Origin: CAYXAA01 sp964462985
GTDB lineage: Bacteria; Pseudomonadota; Alphaproteobacteria; Rhizobiales; Stappiaceae
DNA length: 64,000 nt
Direction of reading: 5' to 3'
Assembly (NCBI GenBank): GCA_964462985.1
Contig: CAYXAA010000020.1
Location: forward strand, 17,177 to 81,176
A program made the position numbers and the translations under genes. Below the pieces are notes generated by a model. It made no database searches, was not told where the DNA came from, and was given only the letters and a program-made list of their open reading frames with translations. Positions 1-7,660 of this stretch are shown here, piece after piece (position 1 is the stretch's first letter; every line of letters starts with the position of its first letter).

Positions 1-1
1 G

Positions 2-439
2 ATCGATCTGCTCGATAGGAACCCGGACATCGCACCGCGCCTTGCGTTCGAAATCACCGAAACGGCGACGGTTCGATCCATGGCGACGGCCCAGGCCCTG
101 ACGGCGGCGCTGCGGCAGCGCGGCGCGGCGGTGATTTTGGACGATTTCGGCGCCGGTCTTTCCTCCTTCGCCTATTTGCGCCAGTTCGAGATTGACAGTC
201 TGAAGATTGACGGCGCGATCATCGGCAACGTTGTGCATGACGAGGTGCAGCGGACGATCGTTGCCGGAATCGTTGCGATCGCGGAGAAGCTGGGCGTCGG
301 CGTAATTGCTGAATACGTCGGCGATCAGCAGACGCTCGACGTGCTGCGCGAGCTCGGTGTGACCCACGCCCAAGGCTACCACATCGGCGAGCCGAAGCCC
401 TGGCATTGCATAACCGGTTGTCCGGCGATTTCCCCTTGA
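2..439 (+). CDS. EAL-domain cyclic-di-GMP phosphodiesterase, C-terminal part (5' end outside window)
   Basis: This is the last 145 residues of an EAL domain, the fold that hydrolyses cyclic di-GMP to pGpG. The frame is open from base 2, so the start lies upstream. Visible signature elements are FEITET (metal-binding Glu), LDDFGAG (the Asp pair), LKIDG (Lys), IAE and AQGYHIGEP (the Gln near the active site). The usual AEGVE is IAEYVG here, so the second Glu of that motif is replaced, while the other motifs look competent. What precedes EAL (GGDEF, PAS or membrane segments) cannot be seen. The protein ends shortly after the domain. The next 261 bases hold no convincing gene. Confidence 0.9.
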   Translation: MDLLDRNPDIAPRLAFEITETATVRSMATAQALTAALRQRGAAVILDDFGAGLSSFAYLRQFEIDSLKIDGAIIGNVVHDEVQRTIVAGIVAIAEKLGVGVIAEYVGDQQTLDVLRELGVTHAQGYHIGEPKPWHCITGCPAISP

Positions 440-700
440 GTTTTGTAGCCAGGCATAAGTCCGGCAGCGAAGTTCCTGAATCGGCAGGCCCGGAGAGGCC
501 GCAGGCCCTTTGCGGCGATCAAGCCGTCGTGTGACATAGATCGCATCATCCGCCTGCGGCGGGGTGCAGTATGGCGGACGCGCAGGGTCGGATCTTGTGC
601 TGTGCCGGCTTCGGCCGACGCTGGAACGTCCGTCCTGCCGCATGGTAAGGTCCCGTGGGCGTCGACAGGCGGCCGTTTCAGAATTTGGGGGGGTATATCA

Positions 701-1105
701 ATGTACGAAGTACCGCGGCGGCTTCGCGCCGTGTTCGCTTGCGCGCTGCTGACGCTCGGGCTTTTCATTTTGGGCGTGCCTGCGGCCGAAGCGCAGGACG
801 TCCGCAACTGGAACCGCAATGTCGCGCGTGGAACCGAGATGGAGTTCCAGTGGCTCAACTACGACGAACAGACCTGCAAGGACTATGGCTACCCGCGGCT
901 CATCGTCACGACCCCGCCGAAGCTCGGCAAGTTCCGGTCGGTCAGGCGCAAGTTCACCCAGCAGAACGGCCGTTGTGCCGGCAAGAGGTTGAGCGTTCTG
1001 CTGGTGTACTATCAGGCCGGCAACAAGGCGGGGCGGGACCGGACCTCCTACACGATCGCCGGCCGCGGCAACATCGCCGTCAATCTGAACTTCAGGGTCT
1101 ACTGA
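701..1105 (+). CDS. Small secreted protein of unknown function
   Basis: A 134-residue protein with a clear N-terminal signal sequence: basic MYEVPRRLR, a hydrophobic stretch, then a likely cleavage after AEAQ near residue 29. The mature part (about 105 residues) is rich in aromatic and basic residues and has two cysteines, in QTCKDYGYP and GRCAGKR, that could form a disulphide in the periplasm. The strand-like pattern suggests a small beta-sandwich, but I do not recognise the family. The ATG was chosen because it follows a G-rich ribosome binding site and begins the signal peptide; an upstream extension has no such features. It converges on another secreted protein only 20 bases downstream. 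Confidence 0.6.
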   Translation: MYEVPRRLRAVFACALLTLGLFILGVPAAEAQDVRNWNRNVARGTEMEFQWLNYDEQTCKDYGYPRLIVTTPPKLGKFRSVRRKFTQQNGRCAGKRLSVLLVYYQAGNKAGRDRTSYTIAGRGNIAVNLNFRVY

Positions 1106-1125
1106 GACGCAACCGGCCGGTTCGC

Positions 1126-1617
1126 TCAACGGCAGTAGGTCTGGCCGGAATAGCTGAAGCAGTGGTCTGTCCCCGGCGAGGGAGCCACGGGTTGCGCCGG
1201 CCGCGTCGCGGCCACGCAGAGGCCGTTGCGCTCGATCTTGCCGGGTGCACAGGCCGACGGGCAGACCCGGCGGCTCTCCCGCAGCAGCAGGTTGAGCAGG
1301 TCAGCCGACGGTGCTGCAACAGGACGCGCCGGGCTGGCATGGCCGAGATAGGCGCGGGCCGCCTGGTCGGCGGCGCGGTCCCAGCGGTGGGTTGTCGGCC
1401 CGGCAAGGCAGCCGACCCGCTTCAGCTCCGACTGGATCAGCCGCGGCAAGGCGTTCTTCGGCACGGTGACGGTCGATCCGGCAACCATAGTCGCCACGGC
1501 AGACCCTGCGCCGCTCGGCACGTTCGATGCGAGGACCATGGACAGGACGAGCGCGGCGATGCCGGCCGCTTGCGTTGCGAGCGTGCAGAACCGCACCATC
1601 GGCTTTGTGGGTTTCAC
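1126..1617 (-). CDS. Secreted protein sharing a C-terminal module with the adjacent caspase-like protein
   Basis: A 163-residue exported protein. The start is taken as GTG at 1617 because GGGGAGG lies five bases upstream; the hydrophobic signal segment follows MVRFCTLATQ. From about residue 55 it reads as a degenerate peptidoglycan-binding-like helical module (LIQSELKRVGCLAG), then a cysteine-rich tail ending CFSYSGQTYCR. The same order of blocks ends the divergently transcribed caspase-like protein (RIQSALNRLGCDAG ... CFTFNGQRFCN). The two genes are therefore partial paralogues placed head to head, 122 bases apart, and probably share promoter DNA. Function is unknown; a periplasmic or cell-wall role is an inference from the signal peptide and the module. 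Confidence 0.6.
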   Translation of the reverse strand: MKPTKPMVRFCTLATQAAGIAALVLSMVLASNVPSGAGSAVATMVAGSTVTVPKNALPRLIQSELKRVGCLAGPTTHRWDRAADQAARAYLGHASPARPVAAPSADLLNLLLRESRRVCPSACAPGKIERNGLCVAATRPAQPVAPSPGTDHCFSYSGQTYCR

Positions 1618-1739
1618 GCTTGCCTCCCCAGCCAGCATGGGCGCACCTCGTGCGCACCGTCCGAGTCGACGTTGCGGAAACCTTGGGCAATTGGCAAGAT
1701 AAAATTCGCGCCGTCATGATGGAGTAGGTTGGGGGAGGC

Positions 1740-3152
1740 ATGATCCGGCTCGTTCTGTCGCTTGCCATTTGCATCCTGTTGATCCATGCCCCCGCGCATG
1801 CGGTCGAAAGCAGGGGCGTGGCGCTGGTCGTTGGCAATTCCGAGTATCAACACGCCAATCCCTTGCAAAACCCGAAGAACGATGCGGAGGCCGTCGCGGC
1901 GACCTTCGAGCGGCTCGGCCTGACGGTGGTGAAGGGTATCGACCTGACCCGATTGCACTTCGAGGAGTTGATCCGCACCTTCGCACGCGAAGCGCGGGGC
2001 GCGCCGGTGGCGATCTTCTTCTATGCCGGACACGGCCTTCAAGTGGATGGTCGGAACTACCTGGTACCGATCGACGCGAAAATTTCCGACGAGACCGATC
2101 TCGAGTTTGAAACGGTGCGGCTAGAGACGGTGCTCGGTCAGATGGAGCGCGAGCAACGCACCAACCTCGTGTTCCTGGATGCCTGCCGTGACAACCCGTT
2201 GGCCCGCAATCTTGCCCGCTCGATGGGGACGCGTTCGACCGCAGTGGGCTCCGGCCTGGCCCGCGTCGAGAGCGGCGTCGGCACGATGATCTCCTTTGCC
2301 ACACAGCCGGGCAACGTTGCGCTCGATGGTGAGGGCAAGCACAGCCCCTTCGCCGACGCCTTGCTGGCGCATATCGAAACGCCCGGGCTCGATGTCGAGC
2401 TGATGATGCGCCGCGTGCGCCGCGACGTCATGGACGCGACCAATGAACGCCAGGTTCCATGGAGCAATTCGTCGCTGACGGGCGGCTTTGTCTTCAAGGA
2501 AGCGGGTGAGACGACGACAACCGCTGCCGTTGTACCCCCCGATACTGTCTCGCCTTCCGTGACAGGGCCGATCGCGGTCAGCCCCGGACGGGACGCAAGC
2601 GCCGGCACGCTCCCCGAAGCGACTCCGACCGGGGCCGCGCCATCCGACGATGCCCAGGCTGCCACGACGGCCCCTAAGCCGAGCGAGCCGATCGTTACCG
2701 CTGCCGTGGCACCCGATATGGTCACGACATCGGCGGAACCGGAAGCAGCGGCGTCATCTGAGCCGGTCGGTCCGGAGCTTGCCCGACGGATTCAGAGCGC
2801 GTTGAACCGCCTCGGCTGCGATGCAGGGCAGGTTGATGGTGTCTGGGGAGGGCAGAGCCGCGCCGCCTTGAAGCGGCTGGATGAGCATGTTGCAACACTA
2901 CAGGTCGCGGCGCTGGCGCCGTCCGCTGAGCTCTTGCGCAAGCTGGAAGCGCTTGATGGCCGCCTTTGTCCGGTCGTCTGCGCCGCAACGGAAGAGCTCA
3001 AGGACGGCGCGTGCGTTCGCAAGTCCTGCCCGGCCGGCCAGTCGCTGTCATCGAAGGGCATTTGCTACACACCGCGCAAGACGACGTCGCGTCCAGGCGG
3101 GAAAAGCTCCGGCGGGTGCTTCACCTTCAACGGCCAGCGGTTCTGCAACTGA
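1740..3152 (+). CDS. Secreted caspase-family (peptidase C14, metacaspase-like) protein
   Basis: A 470-residue protein. Residues 1-21 are a signal peptide. Residues 24-255 are a caspase-fold domain with the catalytic dyad visible: His98 in FYAGHG and Cys149 in LDACRDNP. A Pro/Ala/Thr-rich linker (about 258-342) leads to a degenerate peptidoglycan-binding-like module (345-410) and a Cys-rich tail ending CFTFNGQRFCN. Exported caspase homologues with such tails are common in Rhizobiales, but their substrates are mostly unknown. The signal peptide argues against the cytosolic defence role known for other bacterial caspases. The start is the ATG directly preceding the signal sequence, with GGGGGAGG just upstream. 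Confidence 0.85.
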   Translation: MIRLVLSLAICILLIHAPAHAVESRGVALVVGNSEYQHANPLQNPKNDAEAVAATFERLGLTVVKGIDLTRLHFEELIRTFAREARGAPVAIFFYAGHGLQVDGRNYLVPIDAKISDETDLEFETVRLETVLGQMEREQRTNLVFLDACRDNPLARNLARSMGTRSTAVGSGLARVESGVGTMISFATQPGNVALDGEGKHSPFADALLAHIETPGLDVELMMRRVRRDVMDATNERQVPWSNSSLTGGFVFKEAGETTTTAAVVPPDTVSPSVTGPIAVSPGRDASAGTLPEATPTGAAPSDDAQAATTAPKPSEPIVTAAVAPDMVTTSAEPEAAASSEPVGPELARRIQSALNRLGCDAGQVDGVWGGQSRAALKRLDEHVATLQVAALAPSAELLRKLEALDGRLCPVVCAATEELKDGACVRKSCPAGQSLSSKGICYTPRKTTSRPGGKSSGGCFTFNGQRFCN

Positions 3153-3173
3153 TGAAAGGTCGGGCCGCCTGGC

Positions 3174-3593
3174 TCAGGGCGTGCGGTAACGCGCCTGGGC
3201 TCCGCGTTCGATCGCGGCGACGGTAAGCTTGTCGAGGCTGAGCCTGTCGCGCAGCATCTGCAGCAGTCTCAGCTCTTCCTGCTCCACGTTGAGATCGGCA
3301 GCGGCCACTTCCACGGCGACCGCATAGGCGGTGTCGCGGAACTTTGCGGGCAGGCTGCGGGCGACCAGGTCGAGAACGGCCTCGAGGCTCTCTCCATCGT
3401 TCTGCAGGCGCTCGGCGCAGGCTTCGGCGATGGCGACCAGGTTGGCCTCGTCGAAGCCGGAGAACACGGGCAGCGTCTTGACGACGTCGCCGATCGTGAA
3501 CAGTTCCTTGTCGGTCATGGCGCTGTCGGCGGCCGACATCGTCACCATCACGTAGATCAGCGCTTCCTGCAGGGAGATCGTCTCGTCGCTCAT
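3174..3593 (-). CDS. TerB-like (tellurite resistance TerB family) protein
   Basis: A 139-residue, all-helical, acidic cytosolic protein. The pattern LQEALIYVMVTMSAADSAMTD near the start and VAVEVAAADLNVEQEE in the second half are the two metal-ligand-like acidic loops of the TerB fold. In this Rhizobiales subfamily it is usually a stand-alone gene with no link to tellurite, so the role is unknown. It faces the caspase-like gene tail to tail, 21 bases away. The following 256 bases to lysK hold no gene; a TTGACA hexamer at about 3815 may be part of the lysK promoter, but I see no matching -10. Confidence 0.75.
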   Translation of the reverse strand: MSDETISLQEALIYVMVTMSAADSAMTDKELFTIGDVVKTLPVFSGFDEANLVAIAEACAERLQNDGESLEAVLDLVARSLPAKFRDTAYAVAVEVAAADLNVEQEELRLLQMLRDRLSLDKLTVAAIERGAQARYRTP

Positions 3594-3849
3594 TGCCCGC
3601 CTTTCATGGCTACGCTTGCATCGTCAGCGCGAGACGTAGACCGCCGAGGCGCGCAGTTCAAGCTGTCATTGCCGAGATCCTCGCCTGCGCGAGCGTTCCG
3701 TGGGCCGGATCCGCAATAATCGGAGCACGGGGCGGCGCAAAACCGCTTCACAGCCTTCGCCTTGAGCACTAGTGTCCGCGCGCGGCCGATACGCTCAAGA
3801 CGCCGGCCCTGTTTCTTGACAACGATCCTGACCCGGATGGTCCGAAATC

Positions 3850-5511
3850 ATGACTGCTGATCGCCTGCCGCCGCTTGACCTTTCGCCCGCTCTCGTCGAG
3901 GCGGCCAAGACCTCAAAGGCCTGGCCGTTCGAGGAGGCGCGCAAACTGGTCGAGCGCACGAAGGGGTACGATCCGGACCGCCCGGTGCTGTTCGAGACAG
4001 GCTATGGCCCCTCGGGCCTGCCGCACATAGGCACCTTCGGCGAGGTGGCGCGCACCACGATGGTGCGCACGGCCTTCCGCCTGCTCACCGAGGACAAGGT
4101 TCCGACCCGGCTGATCTGCTTTTCGGACGACATGGACGGCATGCGCAAGATCCCGGACAACGTGCCTGACCGGGCCGCGCTGGAGCCCTATCTGCACAAG
4201 CCGCTGACCGCCGTGCCCAACCCGTTTGGCGGAAACTACAAGAGCTTCGGCCATCACAACAATGCGATGCTGTGCCGATTCCTCGACCATTTCGGCTTTG
4301 AGTATGAATTCGCCAGCGCGACCGACTACTACACCTCGGGCAAGTTCGATGCGATCCTGCTGCGGGCGGCGGAACGCTACGACGACATCATGGCCGTCAT
4401 GCTGCCGACGCTTGGGGCCGAGCGCCAGGCGACCTACAGCCCATTTTTGCCGATCTCTCCGACCACCGGCCGCGTGCTCTATGTGCCGATGAAGGAGGTC
4501 GATGCCAGGAACGGCACGATCACGTTTGCCGATGAGGACGGCCGCGATGTGACGCTCCCGGTCACCGGCGGCAACGTCAAGCTGCAGTGGAAGCCGGACT
4601 TCGGCGCGCGCTGGGCTGCGCTCGGTATCGACTTCGAGATGTTCGGCAAGGATCACCAGACCAACGCGCCGATCTATGACCGGATCTGCGAGATCCTCGG
4701 CGGCCACGCGCCGGTGCATTTCGTCTACGAGCTCTTCCTCGACGAGAAGGGCGAAAAGATCTCCAAGTCCAAGGGCAACGGCCTCACCATCGACGAGTGG
4801 CTGACCTATGCCTCGCCGGAGAGCCTGGCGCTCTACATGTTCACCAAGCCACGCGCGGCAAAGCGGCTCTACTTCGACGTCATTCCGCGGGCGGTCGACG
4901 ACTACTTCACCTTCCTCGAGAAGTACCGGGCGATGCCGGTCGAGCAGAAGCTGGCCAATCCGGTCTGGCACATCCATTCCGGCAATCCGCCGGAGATCTC
5001 GATGCCGGTGCCGTTCTCGATGCTGCTCAACCTGGTCTCGGCCTCGAATGCCCTCAACAAGGACGTGCTCTGGGCATTCATTTCGCGCTACGCGCCCGGC
5101 GTGACGGCCGAGACCAACCCCAAGCTTGATGAGCTCGTCGGCTACGCCATCCGCTACTTCGAGGATTTTGTTCGTCCGGCGAAGCGCTTCCGCGCACCCG
5201 ACGAGGTCGAGCGCAAGGCTCTCGAGGCGCTCGACGCCAAGCTCGCAGAGCTTCCTGCGGATGCCGATGGGGCCATGATCCAGGACGCCGTCCTCGACGT
5301 CGGGCGTGCGGTCGAGCGCTACCAGGACCACTCCAGAAAGAGCCCCGGCGGCGGTCCTGGCGTTTCGCTTGCCTGGTTCTCCGCGCTGTACGAGATCCTG
5401 CTCGGTCAGGAGAAGGGGCCGCGCTTCGGCTCCTTCGTCGCGCTGTACGGCATCGCAGAGACGCGCGAGACGATCCGCAAGGCGCTTGCGGGCGAGCTCG
5501 TGGCGACCTGA
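3850..5511 (+). CDS. lysK: Lysyl-tRNA synthetase, class I
   Basis: A 553-residue class I LysRS, the archaeal-type enzyme that replaces the class II enzyme in many alphaproteobacteria. It charges tRNA-Lys with lysine using ATP. The HIGH signature appears as PHIGTF (residues 58-63) and the KMSKS loop as KISKS (303-307), both in the expected places for a Rossmann-fold catalytic domain. The helical anticodon-binding region makes up the C-terminal third. Length matches the family. The start ATG is adopted because the conserved N-terminus (PFEEARKLVER) follows about 26 residues later. No second lysine synthetase is visible in the window. Confidence 0.95.
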   Translation: MTADRLPPLDLSPALVEAAKTSKAWPFEEARKLVERTKGYDPDRPVLFETGYGPSGLPHIGTFGEVARTTMVRTAFRLLTEDKVPTRLICFSDDMDGMRKIPDNVPDRAALEPYLHKPLTAVPNPFGGNYKSFGHHNNAMLCRFLDHFGFEYEFASATDYYTSGKFDAILLRAAERYDDIMAVMLPTLGAERQATYSPFLPISPTTGRVLYVPMKEVDARNGTITFADEDGRDVTLPVTGGNVKLQWKPDFGARWAALGIDFEMFGKDHQTNAPIYDRICEILGGHAPVHFVYELFLDEKGEKISKSKGNGLTIDEWLTYASPESLALYMFTKPRAAKRLYFDVIPRAVDDYFTFLEKYRAMPVEQKLANPVWHIHSGNPPEISMPVPFSMLLNLVSASNALNKDVLWAFISRYAPGVTAETNPKLDELVGYAIRYFEDFVRPAKRFRAPDEVERKALEALDAKLAELPADADGAMIQDAVLDVGRAVERYQDHSRKSPGGGPGVSLAWFSALYEILLGQEKGPRFGSFVALYGIAETRETIRKALAGELVAT

Positions 5512-5560
5512 GCAGCGTCGCGGCGCCGGACCGCTCCATCTTTGCGGCAATTCGCCGGCA

Positions 5561-6439
5561 TTACGGCCGCTGGATATCCTCCGGAGCGGCCGCTGTCGCG
5601 CCGGCCGCTCCCGCGGGGCTGCCGGCTTCCTCCTCGGTCACAATCTCGACCGGTGGCAATGGAATCTCTGCCTGAGGCAAAGCGCTGGTGGTCGGAGGCA
5701 GGGCCTGCGGCCCGTCGAGCTGCCAGAGGCCGCGCCGGGCCTCCTTGGCCGCGGCGGCAGCCTGGTGCAGCGTCTCGTGGGCATCCTCGGCCGGACGTGC
5801 CCAGCCCTGCTCGACCATCCAGGCGGCAAGATCGCGTGTGCCTCGGCTGCAGCGCGCCGTCAGCGCGTTGGTGCCGATCTCCACCAGATCGTCGCAGACC
5901 ACCGTCGATCGCTGTACCAGCGCGCGCAGCGCGGTGCGGGCCCGCACGCCGCAGGGCCATGTCCCGCCTAGGCGCGAGGGGCAGGTCTCGGAGAGGTCCG
6001 GGGCATCGAGTCCGGCAAGGTGAATGGTCAGGTGCTTCACCTGTATCGTGCCGGCGTCGATCACCAGCGGTCCGGTGAGCTTCAGCGTCTCCGGGGGTTT
6101 CTCGGTGACCGCGGGCGCCTTTGCCACCGTGACGCGCTTCAACGGGCCGGTGACCGGCGGGTGGGGCAAAATGCCCGCCGGGGTCACGTTGCGAATGCTG
6201 TCAGGAGCCGGCGGAGGTCCGAGTTCCGCTTCGGGTTCCGGCTGTTCTTCCGGCACAGGTCCCGGCGCCGCCGCCGTCACAACCGGCTCCGCGACGACAG
6301 TCTCGGGCTCACCCGCAGCGACAGGGATCTGCTGCGCCTCCGGCACGTTTGAGGGAGCCGGTGCCGGCAGCACGGCCAGCGCAATGAGGATAGCCGCCCC
6401 GACCGCGGCAAGCAGTCCGGTCAGGCGACGCACGGCCAC
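5561..6439 (-). CDS. Membrane-anchored thermonuclease-family (SNase-like) protein
   Basis: A 292-residue protein with an N-terminal hydrophobic anchor (about residues 7-26), a Pro/Glu/Ala-rich spacer (27-115) and a staphylococcal-nuclease-like domain (about 125-245). Recognisable SNase positions include HLAGLDAPD and the block around CGVRARTALRAL, then ARCSRGTRDLAAWMVEQGWA, where the usual catalytic Arg/Glu pair is not obviously complete. Six or so cysteines suggest an oxidised periplasmic domain. A Pro/Ala-rich tail follows. It may act on nucleic acid outside the cytoplasm or may be a binding-only relative. It converges on lysK with a 49-base gap that shows no strong terminator hairpin. Confidence 0.75.
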   Translation of the reverse strand: MAVRRLTGLLAAVGAAILIALAVLPAPAPSNVPEAQQIPVAAGEPETVVAEPVVTAAAPGPVPEEQPEPEAELGPPPAPDSIRNVTPAGILPHPPVTGPLKRVTVAKAPAVTEKPPETLKLTGPLVIDAGTIQVKHLTIHLAGLDAPDLSETCPSRLGGTWPCGVRARTALRALVQRSTVVCDDLVEIGTNALTARCSRGTRDLAAWMVEQGWARPAEDAHETLHQAAAAAKEARRGLWQLDGPQALPPTTSALPQAEIPLPPVEIVTEEEAGSPAGAAGATAAAPEDIQRP

Positions 6440-6485
6440 ACCCCTCTGCCGGCCGCGACGGCGCTGCGGCCGGCCCGCCTGACGA

Positions 6486-7139
6486 TCACTGGCTCGCCCA
6501 GATGATCCGCGCCACCCATTCGATCTCCTTCAGGTCGAAGACGCGCGCCTCGTGTTCGGGGTTCAGCGAATGCAGCTCAATGGTCCGCACCGTGCGCCGG
6601 TGCAGGATCTTGGCCATGACCTCGCCGTCGAGTGTCTTGACGATGACGCGGTCGCCGCGCCGCACGGGCGCACCCGGCGCGACGATGACGATATCACCGT
6701 CGCGATACAAGGGTAGCATTGAATCGCCGGAGACTTCGAGGGCATAGGCCGGCTCGCCGCGATTGGTCGGGAACGGCACTTCGTCCCACCCGCCGCCGAC
6801 CGGAAAGCCGCCATCATCAAAGAAGCCTCCGACTCCGGCCTGGGCGAAACCGAGCAGCGGTAGCGTACGGGCATCCGGCAGCCGGTTCCCGGCAACCGGA
6901 GACGGTCGCCCTTCCAGCAGGTCGACGAGATCTTCGAGCTTCGCGCCGGTTGCGTCGAGCACCTTGGCGAGCGACTCGGTCGACGGCCAGCGAGGCCGGC
7001 CGTCCCCGGCGACGCGCTTCGACGGGTTGAAGGCAGTTGGGTCGAGGCCGGCGCGCCGGGCGAGGCCGGACGGGCTGAGCCCGTGCTTGCGGGCAAGGGC
7101 GTCAATTGCGGCCCAGACGCGCTCGTGCGACAGCATCAT
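6486..7139 (-). CDS. LexA/CI-type transcriptional regulator (HTH plus S24 peptidase domain)
   Basis: A 217-residue repressor. An XRE-type helix-turn-helix occupies about residues 5-75 (GLSPSGLARRAGLDPTAF). An S24 self-cleaving domain follows at about 93-215. The catalytic pair is visible: Ser140 in SGDSM and Lys177 in VMAKIL. An Ala-Gly bond at 101-102 (FAQAG) is the expected autocleavage site. Such proteins repress genes until self-cleavage is stimulated, often by RecA filaments. It lies 46 bases from the thermonuclease-like gene on the same strand, so the two may be co-transcribed. An inverted repeat upstream (7201-7220) is a possible autoregulatory operator. It is not the housekeeping LexA, because the HTH is of XRE type. 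Confidence 0.88.
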   Translation of the reverse strand: MMLSHERVWAAIDALARKHGLSPSGLARRAGLDPTAFNPSKRVAGDGRPRWPSTESLAKVLDATGAKLEDLVDLLEGRPSPVAGNRLPDARTLPLLGFAQAGVGGFFDDGGFPVGGGWDEVPFPTNRGEPAYALEVSGDSMLPLYRDGDIVIVAPGAPVRRGDRVIVKTLDGEVMAKILHRRTVRTIELHSLNPEHEARVFDLKEIEWVARIIWASQ

Positions 7140-7200
7140 TCACCACCGTCCCAGCGGGGATAAGCCGGCAAGGAAAATTTACCTTTTGCCGCTTTTTGAA

Positions 7201-7220
7201 CGGTATATATTCCTGTACCG
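7201..7220. promoter_or_regulatory. Inverted repeat CGGTA-N10-TACCG, possible repressor operator
   Basis: Perfect five-base arms separated by ten A/T-rich bases, 61 bases upstream of the S24 repressor start and about 100 bases upstream of the divergent DUF952 gene. The interior contains TATATT, which could be a -10 element. Placement in a divergent promoter next to a repressor gene suggests an operator; the assignment is inference. Confidence 0.35.
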
Positions 7221-7318
7221 CGGGAATTGCCAGCCTTCGGTCGCTTTTTCCAGCCGATTGCGATAGGAGGACGCACATCGGTGCGGCGCTCCCGCCGCTT
7301 CCAGGACATTTCGTCGCC

Positions 7319-7660
7319 ATGCCGCTGATCTACAAGATTGTCCCCCGTTCCCTGTGGCAGGAGGCCGAGCGGGTCGGCCGCTTCGACGGCGCGCCGGTCG
7401 ATCACGCCGACGGCTTCATCCATTTCTCGACCGCCGCACAGGTGCGCGAGACCGCTGCGCGGCATTTCGCCGGGCAGGACGATCTGCTCCTGGTGGCGGT
7501 CGACGAGTCCGGCCTTGAGCCGGCGCTCAAATACGAGCCGTCGCGCGGTGGTGCCTTGTTCCCGCATCTTTACGGGCCGCTGCCACTCTCGGCCGTCGCA
7601 AGCGTCGCAGCGCTGCCGCTCGGGCCGGGCGGCTTCCACGTCTTCCCGGAAGACCTGTGA
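7319..7660 (+). CDS. DUF952 family protein
   Basis: A 113-residue cytosolic protein of the DUF952 family. It opens with the typical MPLIYKIVPRSLWQEAERVGRF and contains DGFIHFSTAAQV and PHLYGPLPLSAV, the family's conserved blocks. The fold is related to ADP-ribosyltransferases, but the activity is not established. The start was set at the ATG that gives the canonical N-terminus, although the best Shine-Dalgarno-like sequence (AGGAGG, 7265-7270) is much further upstream and out of phase. The stop codon overlaps the pyrD start, so the two genes are translationally coupled. Confidence 0.8.
   Translation: MPLIYKIVPRSLWQEAERVGRFDGAPVDHADGFIHFSTAAQVRETAARHFAGQDDLLLVAVDESGLEPALKYEPSRGGALFPHLYGPLPLSAVASVAALPLGPGGFHVFPEDL

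Noticed and set aside
376..858. 160-codon minus-strand frame between the EAL protein and the first secreted protein
   Set aside because: Overlaps both neighbours, is Arg/Ser-rich and has no recognisable domain; the secreted protein on the plus strand has a ribosome site and signal peptide.
1740..3593. Caspase-like and TerB-like genes as an anti-phage defence island
   Set aside because: The caspase-like protein has a signal peptide and so acts outside the cytosol; no sensor, nuclease or pore effector accompanies it, and the TerB-like gene is a common stand-alone gene on the opposite strand.
3913..5550. 545-codon frame antisense to lysK
   Set aside because: Complete overlap with a canonical LysRS; no conserved motif in the reverse protein.
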